A stretch of DNA of 64,000 bases, taken from positions 1,478,698 through 1,542,697 of the forward strand of contig JAAVVV010000001.1 in the NCBI GenBank assembly GCA_023910605.1, given 5' to 3'. The position numbers and the translations under genes were made by a program. The stretch is from Bosea sp. (in: a-proteobacteria) (GTDB lineage Bacteria > Pseudomonadota > Alphaproteobacteria > Rhizobiales > Beijerinckiaceae). Under the pieces are notes generated by a model, which worked only from the letters and a program-made list of their open reading frames with translations, had not been told where the DNA came from and made no database searches. Of the stretch, positions 1 to 8,290 are shown piece after piece (the first letter of the stretch is position 1; each line of letters starts with the position of its first letter).

Positions 1-207
1 CTTGGCACGGGGCAGGTCGCCTATGTCCGGCCCATGCGCTCCGAGGAGGTGCGCAAGCTGGTGCCCCAGGCGCGCGACATCCCCGGCGGGCTGGACCTCT
101 TCGCCCTGCTGGACGCGGACGGCACGCCGATCATGATCGCGGACTCGCGCGATGAATTGACGGCGAACGCCATCGAGAACGAGCTTACCACGGTGTCAGT
201 GCACTGA
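1..207 (+). CDS. DUF1150 family protein (3' part)
   Basis: The reading frame is open from the window edge and ends in TGA, giving the last 68 residues of a small acidic protein; its start lies upstream of the window. The pattern GQVAYVRP, then a predicted strand with DGTPIM and the closing ENELTTVSVH, is what I recall for the DUF1150 family of Alphaproteobacteria, which is often encoded beside small heat-shock proteins. The function is unknown. The next gene is convergent. Confidence 0.75.
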   Translation, partial: LGTGQVAYVRPMRSEEVRKLVPQARDIPGGLDLFALLDADGTPIMIADSRDELTANAIENELTTVSVH

Positions 208-261
208 AGGCCTGATGAGCCGAACCTGCTGGCGCGGGCTGTGGCCTGCGCCGGTTTCCGT

Positions 262-1047
262 TCACGCCTCCGGGGCGCCCGTCATCGCCGCCACGGCCCG
301 GATCAGCAAGGCTATGTCGCTGTCGCGCGACAGCCTGTGGTCGCCATCCTTCACCAGCGTCAACGTCACGTCATCGGCGGGCAGGTGTTCGACAAGCGTC
401 ATGGCATGCTGCCACGGCACGTCGGGGTCCTGCATGCCCTGCAGGATCGCGATGGGACAGCCCGGCTCGATCGGCTTGCCCAGCATCAGATGGTTGCGGC
501 CATCCTCGATCAGCGCCCGCGTGATCGGGTAGGGCTCGGGCGCATAGGCCGACGCGCGCAGCCAGCGGCCCTGGCTCATGATCTCCTCGCGGATCGCCGG
601 GCCGAACTGCGCCCACATCAGCGCTTCGGTGAAGTCGACGGCCGGCGCGATCAGCACCAGCCCGCCCGGAGACCGACCCTTCGCCCTGAGCGCCCGCGCC
701 GCCAGCAACGCGAGCCACCCGCCCATGGACGAGCCCACGAGGATGGGCTTCTCGCCGCCAGCATGGGCGATCATGGCGAGGACATCCGCCAGCCAGACCG
801 CGATCGTGGCTTCATCGAAGGACCCGCCGCTCTCGCCATGACCGGTATAGTCGAAGCGCAGCAGCGCGCGGCCCTCCTGCGCGGCCCAGTTCGCCAGCGC
901 CTCCGCTTTCGTGGCGCGCATGTCCGAACGGAAGCCGCCGAGCCAGATCACGGCAGGCCCGGCGCCCTGCTGCGCCAGATAGGCGAGCTCGCGGCGGCCC
1001 GGCGCGTCATGCCGTGTCAAAAACTGTGGGTGCGGGCGCATGAGCAT
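262..1047 (-). CDS. alpha/beta hydrolase, ABHD10-like
   Basis: A 261-residue cytosolic alpha/beta-hydrolase with no signal peptide. The nucleophile elbow is GSSMGG, the likely acid is the Asp in QDPDVPW and the catalytic His is in GDHRLS near the C-terminus. The HG-type oxyanion region reads WLGGFRSDM, which resembles the ABHD10/palmitoyl-thioesterase branch of serine hydrolases. The ATG at 1047 has a good Shine-Dalgarno (GGGAG) about 5 nt upstream on the minus strand. The substrate cannot be told from sequence; an esterase or thioesterase role is inferred. It is transcribed away from the glycosyltransferase gene. Confidence 0.8.
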   Translation of the reverse strand: MLMRPHPQFLTRHDAPGRRELAYLAQQGAGPAVIWLGGFRSDMRATKAEALANWAAQEGRALLRFDYTGHGESGGSFDEATIAVWLADVLAMIAHAGGEKPILVGSSMGGWLALLAARALRAKGRSPGGLVLIAPAVDFTEALMWAQFGPAIREEIMSQGRWLRASAYAPEPYPITRALIEDGRNHLMLGKPIEPGCPIAILQGMQDPDVPWQHAMTLVEHLPADDVTLTLVKDGDHRLSRDSDIALLIRAVAAMTGAPEA

Positions 1048-1176
1048 GGCATCTCCCTGTCATGGTGCTTGGACCTGATGCCGTGATTCGTGCCAGGATG
1101 CCGCGACAATGTCGCGGCCAGCCTTTGGAGACCCGGTCTCGGCAGCGGCCTTATGTGGTGATGCCCAAGCCTTTTG

Positions 1177-2451
1177 ATGTCCAGCTCATTGATCCCCAGG
1201 CCTCCTGATGCTCCAGACCTTGCGATGCTGCCGACCCTGCGCGCTGGCGGGCAGGACGCCGTGAGCGCCCGCGGCGCTCATGCCCTTGCCGGGCGCACCA
1301 TCCTGCAGATCGTGCCCGAGCTGCAGGCCGGCGGGGCCGAGCGCACCACCGTGGACATCGCCGAGGCGCTGGCCTCGCTGGGCGCTCGCTCGCTGGTCGC
1401 CACAGCGGGCGGCCGGCTCGTGGCTGAGCTTCAGGCCAAGGGCGGCGTCTGGCTGCCCTTTCCGGCGGCCGAGAAGAACCCGTTCAAGATGCTGCGGAAC
1501 ATCAGGGTCCTGTCACGGCTGTGCGCGGCGGAGAAGGTCGATCTCGTGCATGCGCGCTCCCGCGCCCCCGCCTGGGTGGCGCTGGCTGCGACGCGGGCGA
1601 TGAAGCTGCCTTTCGTGACCACCTATCACGGCTCCTATTCAGGCAGCTCGGCCATCAAGGTGCTCTACAATTCGGTGATGGCGCGGGGCGATGTGGTGAT
1701 CGCAAACTCCCATTACACCGCCGGCCTGATCGCGTCGATGCATCCCTTCGCCAAGCATCGCACGCGCGTCATCCACCGCGGCACGGATTTCTCGTCCTAC
1801 AGGCCAGACGCGGTCGAGCCCGAACGAATCAGCGCGCTGCGCAGGGCCTGGGGCGTGGAGCCGGACCAGCGGATCATCCTGCTGGCTGGCCGCCTCACAG
1901 GCTGGAAGGGCCAGCGCGTGCTGATCGAGGCCGCGCGGCTGATGAAGCAGTCCGGCGCCCTCGGCGATGCCGTTGTCGTGCTGGCCGGGGACGCGCAGGG
2001 CCGCAATGATTATGTGGCCGAGCTTGACGGGCTGATCGCGGCGGGCGGGCTGGAGCGCGTCGTGCGCCGCGTCGGGCACTGCGCCGACATGCCGGCGGCT
2101 TTCCTCGCAAGCGCCGTGGTGGCGGCTCCCTCGACCGAGCCCGAGGCCTTCGGCCGCGTCGCGGTCGAGGCGCAGGCCATGGGCGCTCCGGTCGTGGTGT
2201 CCGACCTCGGCGCCGTGCCCGAGACGGTCCTGGCTCCGCCGCAATGCACGGCGCAGGAGCGCACGGGCTGGCGCGTGCCCGCAGGCGACGCCTCCGCGCT
2301 GGCGCGGGCGCTCGAGGAGGCACTGGCCTTGAGGCCGAGCGCGCGCGATGCACTGGCGCGGCGCGCCCGCAGCCATGTCGAAGCCAGATTTTCGCTGCAA
2401 CACATGGTGGGCGAGACCCTCGACGTCTACAGCGCCCTGCTTGGCGGCTGA
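1177..2451 (+). CDS. Glycosyltransferase family 4 protein
   Basis: A GT-B-fold glycosyltransferase of 424 residues. The N-terminal acceptor domain carries the glycine-rich AGGAERTT loop, and the C-terminal donor domain contains AGRLTGWKGQ and the retaining E-x7-E signature in EAFGRVAVE. It probably transfers a nucleotide-activated sugar to a lipid or polysaccharide precursor at the inner membrane face. An in-frame TTG lies just before the ATG at 1177, and later starts (for example ATG 1225) are possible because the first 40 residues are poorly structured. It lies about 100 bp upstream of infC on the same strand. The acceptor is unknown. Confidence 0.85.
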   Translation: MSSSLIPRPPDAPDLAMLPTLRAGGQDAVSARGAHALAGRTILQIVPELQAGGAERTTVDIAEALASLGARSLVATAGGRLVAELQAKGGVWLPFPAAEKNPFKMLRNIRVLSRLCAAEKVDLVHARSRAPAWVALAATRAMKLPFVTTYHGSYSGSSAIKVLYNSVMARGDVVIANSHYTAGLIASMHPFAKHRTRVIHRGTDFSSYRPDAVEPERISALRRAWGVEPDQRIILLAGRLTGWKGQRVLIEAARLMKQSGALGDAVVVLAGDAQGRNDYVAELDGLIAAGGLERVVRRVGHCADMPAAFLASAVVAAPSTEPEAFGRVAVEAQAMGAPVVVSDLGAVPETVLAPPQCTAQERTGWRVPAGDASALARALEEALALRPSARDALARRARSHVEARFSLQHMVGETLDVYSALLGG

Positions 2452-2538
2452 ATCTGGCCCTCATGGGCCACGCAGGCGTTGAAACTCGATGTTCATTGTG
2501 CAAAATGTGGTCGGCCAGCGCGCAAGGCGCGATCACGC

Positions 2539-2554
2539 AGGAGAGACTCCCATT
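2539..2554 (+). promoter_or_regulatory. infC ribosome binding site and AUU start codon
   Basis: AGGAGA (2539-2544) is followed by 7 nt and then ATT at 2552-2554, which opens the conserved [10 protein letters not shown]-terminus of IF-3. The only upstream ATG in frame (2489) would add 21 residues that look nothing like IF-3 and has no Shine-Dalgarno. AUU is the known autoregulated start of enterobacterial infC, where IF-3 itself discriminates against it. Confidence 0.85.
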
Positions 2555-3091
2555 CGCAGACCGTTTCGTGCCCTTCCCGTGCCCCAGAAGGACGGCCCCC
2601 GGATCAATCGCGACATCCGCATCCGCGAGGTGCAACTGATCGATCAGAATGGCGAGAACAAGGGCGTCGTGCTGTCCGCCGATGCGCTGAAGATGGCGGA
2701 GGATGCGGGCCTCGATCTCGTCGAGATTGCGCCCAATTCTGTGCCGCCCGTCTGCAAGATCCTTGATTACGGCCGCTTTCGCTTCGCCGAGCAGAAGAAG
2801 GCCGCCGAAGCGCGCAAGAACCAGAAGATCATCGAGATCAAGGAGCTCAAGCTTCGCCCCGGCATCGACAAGCACGATTACGAGGTCAAGATGCGCTCCC
2901 TCAAGGGGTTCATCGAGGAAGGCGACAAGGTCAAGATCACCTTGCGCTTCCGCGGCCGCGAGATGGCGCACCAGCATCTCGGCATGGAAGTGCTCAATCG
3001 CGTCAAGGCCGAGACCGCGTCCTTCGTGAAGGTCGAGTCGGAGCCTTCCATGGAAGGCCGCCAGGTGGTGATGGTGTTGGCCCCGAAGTGA
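2552..3091 (+). CDS. infC: Translation initiation factor IF-3
   Basis: Starting at the AUU codon the protein is 179 residues, close to the usual IF-3 length of about 180. The N-terminal domain carries [13 protein letters not shown], followed by a Lys-rich linker helix ([11 protein letters not shown]) and the C-terminal ribosome-binding domain (KEIKLRPGI-like, here [14 protein letters not shown]). IF-3 binds the 30S subunit and proofreads initiator tRNA and start codon. A factor-independent terminator follows 23 bp after the stop, so the usual rpmI-rplT partners are not cotranscribed here. Negative autoregulation through the AUU start is inferred from the E. coli precedent. Confidence 0.97.
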   Translation: MRRPFRALPVPQKDGPRINRDIRIREVQLIDQNGENKGVVLSADALKMAEDAGLDLVEIAPNSVPPVCKILDYGRFRFAEQKKAAEARKNQKIIEIKELKLRPGIDKHDYEVKMRSLKGFIEEGDKVKITLRFRGREMAHQHLGMEVLNRVKAETASFVKVESEPSMEGRQVVMVLAPK

Positions 3092-3114
3092 GGCCTGCGC
3101 CGCACGCTTGAGGC

Positions 3115-3140
3115 AAGCCCGGCTCCAGGCCGGGCTTTTT
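3115..3140 (+). terminator. Rho-independent terminator of infC
   Basis: A 9-bp perfect stem AAGCCCGGC/GCCGGGCTT with a 5-nt loop (TCCAG), running into five T residues, starts 23 bp after the infC stop codon. Confidence 0.9.
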
Positions 3141-3252
3141 CGTTTCCGGATGCCTTGTTTTTTGGCTTCTGGTGCTGGTCAACAGGCGAGGGCGGCACGA
3201 CAATCGCTTGCATGTGCGCGGCCATTCCCGCGCCCGCCTTGATGAGACCGCC

Positions 3253-4113
3253 ATGATGACCTACGTCGCGACCCCGATGCCGCCGATGGACCCCACGGTG
3301 GACACGTCCAGCAATCATTACTGGACCTACCACGACCTGCCGACGCTGCTGGCCTGCAAGCGGCCCGTCACCGCCTCGAAGGACGAGGATCTCTTCATCG
3401 CCGTCCATCAGGTCTGCGAGATCGCCTTCCACCAGATGATTCTGGACCTTGAGCGCACGCTTGAGGGTCTGAAGCAGGGTGTCGATGTGCCCGGCGGGCG
3501 CATCGGCGATCTCTCCGAGCCTGCCTATTTCCTGAAGCGCGTGGTGCAGCTGTGGCGCACCGTCAACGCCACCATGCCCATCCTGGCCGGCATGCGCGGC
3601 TTCGCCGAGTTCCGCACCGCGCTGGGACCCACCTCCGGCTTCCAGTCCTGGCAGTTCCGCCGCATCGAGATCATGAGCGGAGTCGCTCGCCGCTACTGGC
3701 AGGGCGGAACTGCGGACGAGACCGGTAAGGTCCATGTCGCGGAGAGCGAGTTCGACCGGCATTTCGGCGCCGAGGTGCAGCAATGGTTCGAGCGCCACCG
3801 CAGCCATTCCCTGCGCCATTATGCCGATGAGCTTGTCGCGATCGCGAAGACCGCAGGCGCCCAAGATCCTGCGGCCTGGCTCGACGAACATCCCGTGGCC
3901 GGGCCGCTCACACGCCTGATGGCCGTGTTCGACCGCGCGCAGCTCGTGTTCCACCGCTCGCATCTCCAGCTTGCGGCGGTGCAGCTCGCCCGCGTCGGCG
4001 TCGAGGTCGGCACGGGCGGCACCTCCTTCAAGGATTATCTCGCCCGTTACGAGGCGGAACTGGCCCCGCTCTTTCCGATGCTCCGCGCGCGGCCTGAGAT
4101 CGAGGAGATTTGA
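3253..4113 (+). CDS. kynA: Tryptophan 2,3-dioxygenase family protein
   Basis: A 286-residue all-helical heme dioxygenase of the TDO family, which oxidises L-tryptophan to N-formylkynurenine as the first step of the kynurenine route. The active-site blocks are readable: VHQ near the N-terminus (base-position His), GFQSWQFRRIE (substrate-binding Arg), a C-terminal His in HRSHLQ at the expected heme-ligand region, and GTGGTS near the C-terminus. The frame is open back to 3172, but the conserved region begins after ATG 3253/3256. No kynB or kynU is adjacent, so it looks like a stand-alone gene. The TDO assignment is firm at family level; substrate is inferred. Confidence 0.85.
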   Translation: MMTYVATPMPPMDPTVDTSSNHYWTYHDLPTLLACKRPVTASKDEDLFIAVHQVCEIAFHQMILDLERTLEGLKQGVDVPGGRIGDLSEPAYFLKRVVQLWRTVNATMPILAGMRGFAEFRTALGPTSGFQSWQFRRIEIMSGVARRYWQGGTADETGKVHVAESEFDRHFGAEVQQWFERHRSHSLRHYADELVAIAKTAGAQDPAAWLDEHPVAGPLTRLMAVFDRAQLVFHRSHLQLAAVQLARVGVEVGTGGTSFKDYLARYEAELAPLFPMLRARPEIEEI

Positions 4114-4186
4114 CCGGCCATTGACGCCGGCCGCTGCGCCGGGTCACGAATGGCCCATCCAAAAGGTGCCAACTGCGCTATGAGAC

Positions 4187-6313
4187 ATGGCGACTCAGAC
4201 CGGGACTCCCTTCATGAATCTGCTGATCGCGCTTTCCGGCCTTGCCTCCGCCGCCGGCCTTTCCGGCGCACTGTGGGGCGGCTGGTTCGCAGACGTGCCG
4301 CTCTATGTGGCGGTGGCCGGGGTGCTCATGACCGGCGCGCTGGTGCTCAGCCGCGGGGTAGGGCCGTTCCTGCGCTTCTTCATCGCGTTCTATGCGATGG
4401 GCTATGTGGCGCTGATCGCCATGCTGGCCCTGCAGGGCCAGTTCCCCGCCTCCTGGCGCCCCTTCGTGCCGCCGCCGCTGACGGCCTTCACCGCCGCCGC
4501 CTTCGCGCTGCTGGCGTTCGTCATGAGCCGCGTGCCGGTCATGCGCCAGATCACCGAGATCACCGACAAGTATTTCTCCACCGACGAGCGCGCCACCTAT
4601 GAGCTGATTCCGGGCCGGCCCTTCACCTTCCCCGTGCGCTGGATGGCGATGGCGCTTCTGGCCATCATCATCCTGATCAATCTGGGCCAGGTCTGGGTGT
4701 CGGTCAGCCTTTCCTTCTTCAACCGCGACTGGTTCGACGCCATCCAGGCCAAGAATGCGGGCGAGTTCTGGCGTCTGTTGTGGAAGGTGTGGCTGCCGCT
4801 GGTGGGCGTTCTGATCGCCTCGAACTTCATCGAATTTCTCATCGTCTCGGCCTTCAAGATCCGCTGGCGCTCCTGGCTCACGGAGAAGCTGTTCGGCCGG
4901 TGGCTGGAGGATGGCACGCATTACCGGCTCCAGTTCGGCGATGCCCGCGTCGACAACCCCGACCAGCGCATTTCCGAAGACATCCGCAAATACATCGAGA
5001 CGACCTATTCGCTCACCATCTCGATGATCCAGCAGATCTCGGGGCTGGTGTCCTTTTCGGTCATTCTCTGGGGCCTGTCCGCCAACCTCACCTTGCCCGG
5101 CCTTGATGCCAAGGTGCCGGGCCTGCTGTTCTGGATCGCGTTGGCCTATGCCGCCATCGGCACGCTCATCACGCACATGATCGGCAAGCGGCTTATCCGG
5201 CTCAACTTCCAGCAGGAGGTCTATGAGGCGGATTTCCGCTTTGGCCTGGCGCGGCTGCGCGAATATGGCGAGCCCATCGCGCTGCTGGCTGGCGAACGGG
5301 CCGAGACGCGGCGTCTGGGCCGCCAGTTCGGCGAGGTGATCCGCAACTTCTTCGGCATCGTGCGGGTGCAGAAATGGCTGTCCGCCTTCATCCAGCTTTA
5401 TGGCTCGTCCAATTCCATCGTGCCCATCGTCATCACCGCGCCCTTCTTCTTTGCCGGGCAAATCACGCTGGGCGTGCTCACCCAGACCAGCCAGGCCTTC
5501 GCGCGGGTGGATGCCGCCCTGTCCTTCTTCATCGACCGCTATTCCGTGCTGGCCGACTTCAAGGCAGTGGTGGATCGCCTTTCCAGCTTCGATGCCTCCT
5601 TGCTCAAGGCGGAGACGATCAAGGCCGAGAGCCGCATCGCGCTGTCTTCTTCGCCGGATGACCGGCTCCATGTCTCGGGGCTCACCTTGAGCCTGCCCAA
5701 TGGCCAGCCCATCGTGAAGGTGGGCGAACTGAGCATGCGCCAGGGCGAGCGCACCTTGCTGGTCGGGCCGTCAGGCTCGGGCAAATCGACCCTGTTCCGG
5801 GCCGTGGCCGGCATCTGGCCTTTCGGCGAGGGCGTGATCGCGGCCCCGGGGGGCAAGTCCGTGATGCTGCTGCCGCAGCGTCCCTATCTGCCGCTCGGCT
5901 CCTTGCGCGATGCGGTCAGCTATCCGGGCGTGGCGGGCGCCTATTCGGACGAGGCGATCATCGCTGCGCTGGAGGTGGCGCGCCTGCCGCACCTCACCGG
6001 CCGGCTGAACGAGGAGGCCTTCTGGGTGCAGGTGCTTTCGCTCGGCGAGCAGCAGCGCCTCGCCATCGCCCGCGCGCTTCTGTCGCGGCCGGACTGGCTG
6101 TTCCTCGATGAAGCCACGGCTGCGCTCGACGAGCCGCTGGAGGCGGCGATCTATGGCGTGCTGCTTGAGCACCTGTCGGGCACGACCATCGTCTCGATCG
6201 GGCACCGCTCGACGCTGAGGGCCATGCATGACCGCATCATAGCGATGAAGCCCGTGGGTGATTCGGAACGGCTCTTCACGCCGACTGACTTCGCGGCCGG
6301 GAAGGCTGGCTGA
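4187..6313 (+). CDS. ABC transporter, fused permease/ATPase (SbmA/BacA-like)
   Basis: A 708-residue half-transporter. The N-terminal ~450 residues hold several hydrophobic helices and the SbmA/BacA-like membrane core (ADFRFGLARLREYGE, preceded by NFQQEVYEADFR). The C-terminal ABC domain has Walker A GPSGSGKST, signature LSLGEQQRLA and Walker B DWLFLDEA, followed by the switch His in SIGHRS. It resembles the YddA/ABCD group of homodimeric exporters or importers. Unlike E. coli SbmA it keeps its own ATPase. An alternative ATG lies at 4214. Substrate is unknown; peptides, vitamin B12 or very long acyl chains are typical for relatives. Confidence 0.85.
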   Translation: MATQTGTPFMNLLIALSGLASAAGLSGALWGGWFADVPLYVAVAGVLMTGALVLSRGVGPFLRFFIAFYAMGYVALIAMLALQGQFPASWRPFVPPPLTAFTAAAFALLAFVMSRVPVMRQITEITDKYFSTDERATYELIPGRPFTFPVRWMAMALLAIIILINLGQVWVSVSLSFFNRDWFDAIQAKNAGEFWRLLWKVWLPLVGVLIASNFIEFLIVSAFKIRWRSWLTEKLFGRWLEDGTHYRLQFGDARVDNPDQRISEDIRKYIETTYSLTISMIQQISGLVSFSVILWGLSANLTLPGLDAKVPGLLFWIALAYAAIGTLITHMIGKRLIRLNFQQEVYEADFRFGLARLREYGEPIALLAGERAETRRLGRQFGEVIRNFFGIVRVQKWLSAFIQLYGSSNSIVPIVITAPFFFAGQITLGVLTQTSQAFARVDAALSFFIDRYSVLADFKAVVDRLSSFDASLLKAETIKAESRIALSSSPDDRLHVSGLTLSLPNGQPIVKVGELSMRQGERTLLVGPSGSGKSTLFRAVAGIWPFGEGVIAAPGGKSVMLLPQRPYLPLGSLRDAVSYPGVAGAYSDEAIIAALEVARLPHLTGRLNEEAFWVQVLSLGEQQRLAIARALLSRPDWLFLDEATAALDEPLEAAIYGVLLEHLSGTTIVSIGHRSTLRAMHDRIIAMKPVGDSERLFTPTDFAAGKAG

Positions 6314-6356
6314 CGAAACCGCCCGGGCGGCGGGGCTCGCCCGCCGCGCCCCGTCC

Positions 6357-6836
6357 TCAGAGCGCGCGCTCGAAACGCAGTTCGCCGCCCACGCCCTGCA
6401 GCACGAGCTGGCCATTGACGATGTCCCATTTGCGTGCCCCGCGCAGCGACACAAGGAAGCTGCGCTCTGCCGCCATGGCCGGGGCAGGGCAGGCGCGCCG
6501 CGTCACGGCCACCGGCCCCACGGCGAAGCCCTGGTCGCGAAGCGGATAGGCCGCGGCCGAGAAGGTGTTGCAGCCCGCGAAGCCCTTGGCGCGCAGCTGG
6601 TCGTCGATGACCAGCGTGGGGCGCTCGCCATCGAGCGGGCGCCCGTTGAGGCTGATCGCCGACCACGAGGCGCCCAGAGGGAACTGCTTCTCGGTGCGCG
6701 GCTGCGGCACGGGGTTGGTGTCCGAATAGCGCGGATCGGGCCGGGTCTGGGCCAGCGCGCCCGCCGCGACAAGGCCAGCTGCGGCGACCATGCCCACAAG
6801 GGCGATACGTCTGGAAGAAAGCAGTCTGCGCGACAT
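6357..6836 (-). CDS. META-domain secreted protein
   Basis: The chosen ATG at 6836 gives 159 residues with an N-terminal hydrophobic signal (RRIALVGMVAAAGLVAAGAL) and a likely cleavage after ALAQ. The rest is a META/HslJ-type domain: LGASWSAISLNGR, CNTFSA, and the conserved late Cys in TRRACPAP, which could pair with the Cys of CNTF. The open frame continues upstream to 7121, but that part has no signal-like or conserved character. HslJ proteins are linked to stress and novobiocin resistance in E. coli; a periplasmic role here is inferred. It is convergent with the ABC transporter gene, and the 43-bp gap holds a GC-rich 7-bp hairpin (6328-6346) without a T tract. Confidence 0.8.
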   Translation of the reverse strand: MSRRLLSSRRIALVGMVAAAGLVAAGALAQTRPDPRYSDTNPVPQPRTEKQFPLGASWSAISLNGRPLDGERPTLVIDDQLRAKGFAGCNTFSAAAYPLRDQGFAVGPVAVTRRACPAPAMAAERSFLVSLRGARKWDIVNGQLVLQGVGGELRFERAL

Positions 6837-7111
6837 CGAAACAACCCGATCAGGTGCGGCATGGCCGGCGGTCCATGCCCAAGGCCGAAAACTCAGGAAA
6901 CCGGTTGCGGACCATAGAAAGCTGCGCCGCATAGTCAACTTCGCAAGCGCGCCCCAGCGCCCGGCCTCGGCCACTTCATCGCCACCGGTGCAAGCGAGGC
7001 TCATTGCACGACAGTCGGTTTCGCCCGCCTTTCCGGCGCAAGATTGCGAGGCGCGCTCAGGTTCCGGAAAAACTCGCCAGCTTCGCTGATCCGGCCTCGG
7101 GCAAACTACGT

Positions 7112-7220
7112 ATGCCACCACGAAGCTCCTTTTGGACTTCCTTCCCCAAGGTCAGCCCACCCCTCCCCGGATGGGCTGTTTTCTGTGAGGCCACCTCTCC
7201 CCCGGGGTGGCCTCTTTTTT
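7112..7220 (+). ncRNA. Candidate small RNA with two C-rich-loop hairpins (cuckoo-like)
   Basis: The 419-bp gap between two minus-strand genes contains a plus-strand structure that neither explains. Hairpin 1 has a 7-bp stem CAGCCCA/TGGGCTG (7153-7178) with loop CCCCTCCCCGGA. Hairpin 2 has a 9-bp stem GAGGCCACC/GGTGGCCTC (7187-7214) with loop TCTCCCCCGG and then six T. Two successive stem-loops exposing anti-Shine-Dalgarno-like CUCCCC loops, ending in an intrinsic terminator, are the hallmark of the alphaproteobacterial cuckoo/CcsR/ar14-15 type sRNAs. The 5' end (about 7112) is a guess from the usual ~100 nt length; I cannot point to a clear promoter. Confidence 0.5.
7187..7220 (+). terminator. 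Rho-independent terminator of the candidate sRNA
   Basis: A 9-bp GC-rich stem with a 10-nt loop is followed directly by T6 on the plus strand. On the minus strand the same hairpin is not followed by T, so it does not serve hisG. Confidence 0.8.
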
Positions 7221-7255
7221 GGGCGCGTGCTGGCTCCAGCGCCAGAGCTTGCGGT

Positions 7256-8290
7256 TCATGCCTGGCCGATGCGGCCCAGCAGCCTTTCCAGCAGCGGGTT
7301 GTCCTGCCGGAAGACGTAATCGAGCGAGCGCACCGTCACGTCGCTGGCGCCCGCCTCCTGGAGCGCATCCGCCAGTGCGAAGACCGAGTCTGCCGGGCAA
7401 TGCGCGGTCAGGATGCCGGCGCCGGCCCCGTTGGGCGCGCCGAATGGCAGTCTGGCCTGATGGCGGCCGATCAGATCCCAAAGCGCGGCTTCCTCCAGCT
7501 CGCCAGGCCGGGCGCGCACCTCGCTCATGCGGCGGCCTTCTTCCTCGGCTGCGATGCGCAACAGGATGGACCGGGCGGCGCGACGGGCGCGTGCGCCCCA
7601 CGAAGCCTTCATCGAGGCGACGAGGTTAGCTTCCGAGGCCAGCATCACCCCGTCATCCAGCACCTTCAGCGCGTTCGCCGCCAGGGTGGACCCGGTTGTG
7701 GTGATGTCCACGATGATCTCGGCCGTGCCTGCGGCCGGCGCGCCTTCCGTGGCGCCGAGACTCTCGACGATCCGGTAATCGGTCACGCCATGCCCGGCGA
7801 AGAAGCGCCGGGTGAGGTTCACGTATTTCGTGGCGACACGCAGCTTGCGGCCATGGCGCAGGCGCATGTCCTCGGCGATGTCATCGAGATCGGCCATGGT
7901 CGCGACATCGATCCAGGCCTGCGGCACGGCCACCACCACATTGGCCGAGCCGAAGCCGAGCGGCGTGATCAGTTCCATCGTCCCCGCCACGTCGGCCACC
8001 TGCTCGCGCACCAGGTCCTCGCCCGTGATGCCCAGATGCGCTGTGCCGCTGGCCAGCTGCGCCACGATTTCCGATGCCGACAGGAACGCGACCTCGACAT
8101 CCGCGAGCCCGGCGATGACGCCGCGATAGTTCCGCTCGCCCTTCTGCTGGGCGAAGGCGAGGCCTGCGCGGGCGAAGAAGGCCGAGGCGTTTTCCTGCAG
8201 CCGGCCCTTGGAGGGCACGGCCAGCACCAGCGGCGGATCAAGCGAAGGGCCGGCGGCGGCGCTGTCGGCGGAGGAATTCATGGCGCTCAT
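7256..8290 (-). CDS. hisG: ATP phosphoribosyltransferase catalytic subunit
   Basis: A 344-residue HisG, the first enzyme of histidine synthesis (ATP + PRPP to phosphoribosyl-ATP). The periplasmic-binding-protein-like catalytic core carries [12 protein letters not shown], the substrate-binding [11 protein letters not shown] and the PRPP loop DITTTGSTL. The core would end near residue 250. A further ~90 residues end in a segment ([19 protein letters not shown]) that resembles the ferredoxin-like HisG C-terminal domain of the long form. The ATG overlaps the hisZ stop region by 4 bp, so the pair is translationally coupled. Confidence 0.95.
   Translation of the reverse strand: MSAMNSSADSAAAGPSLDPPLVLAVPSKGRLQENASAFFARAGLAFAQQKGERNYRGVIAGLADVEVAFLSASEIVAQLASGTAHLGITGEDLVREQVADVAGTMELITPLGFGSANVVVAVPQAWIDVATMADLDDIAEDMRLRHGRKLRVATKYVNLTRRFFAGHGVTDYRIVESLGATEGAPAAGTAEIIVDITTTGSTLAANALKVLDDGVMLASEANLVASMKASWGARARRAARSILLRIAAEEEGRRMSEVRARPGELEEAALWDLIGRHQARLPFGAPNGAGAGILTAHCPADSVFALADALQEAGASDVTVRSLDYVFRQDNPLLERLLGRIGQA

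Noticed and set aside
2489-2551. ATG 2489 as the infC start
   Set aside because: No ribosome site and 21 residues unlike any IF-3; the AUU start explains the conserved N-terminus.
4178-5671. A 497-codon minus-strand frame opposite the ABC transporter
   Set aside because: Low-complexity, His/Arg/Gln-rich composition typical of antisense frames in high-GC DNA.
6328-6346. GC-rich hairpin between the ABC transporter and META genes considered as a terminator
   Set aside because: The 7-bp stem lacks a T tract on either strand.
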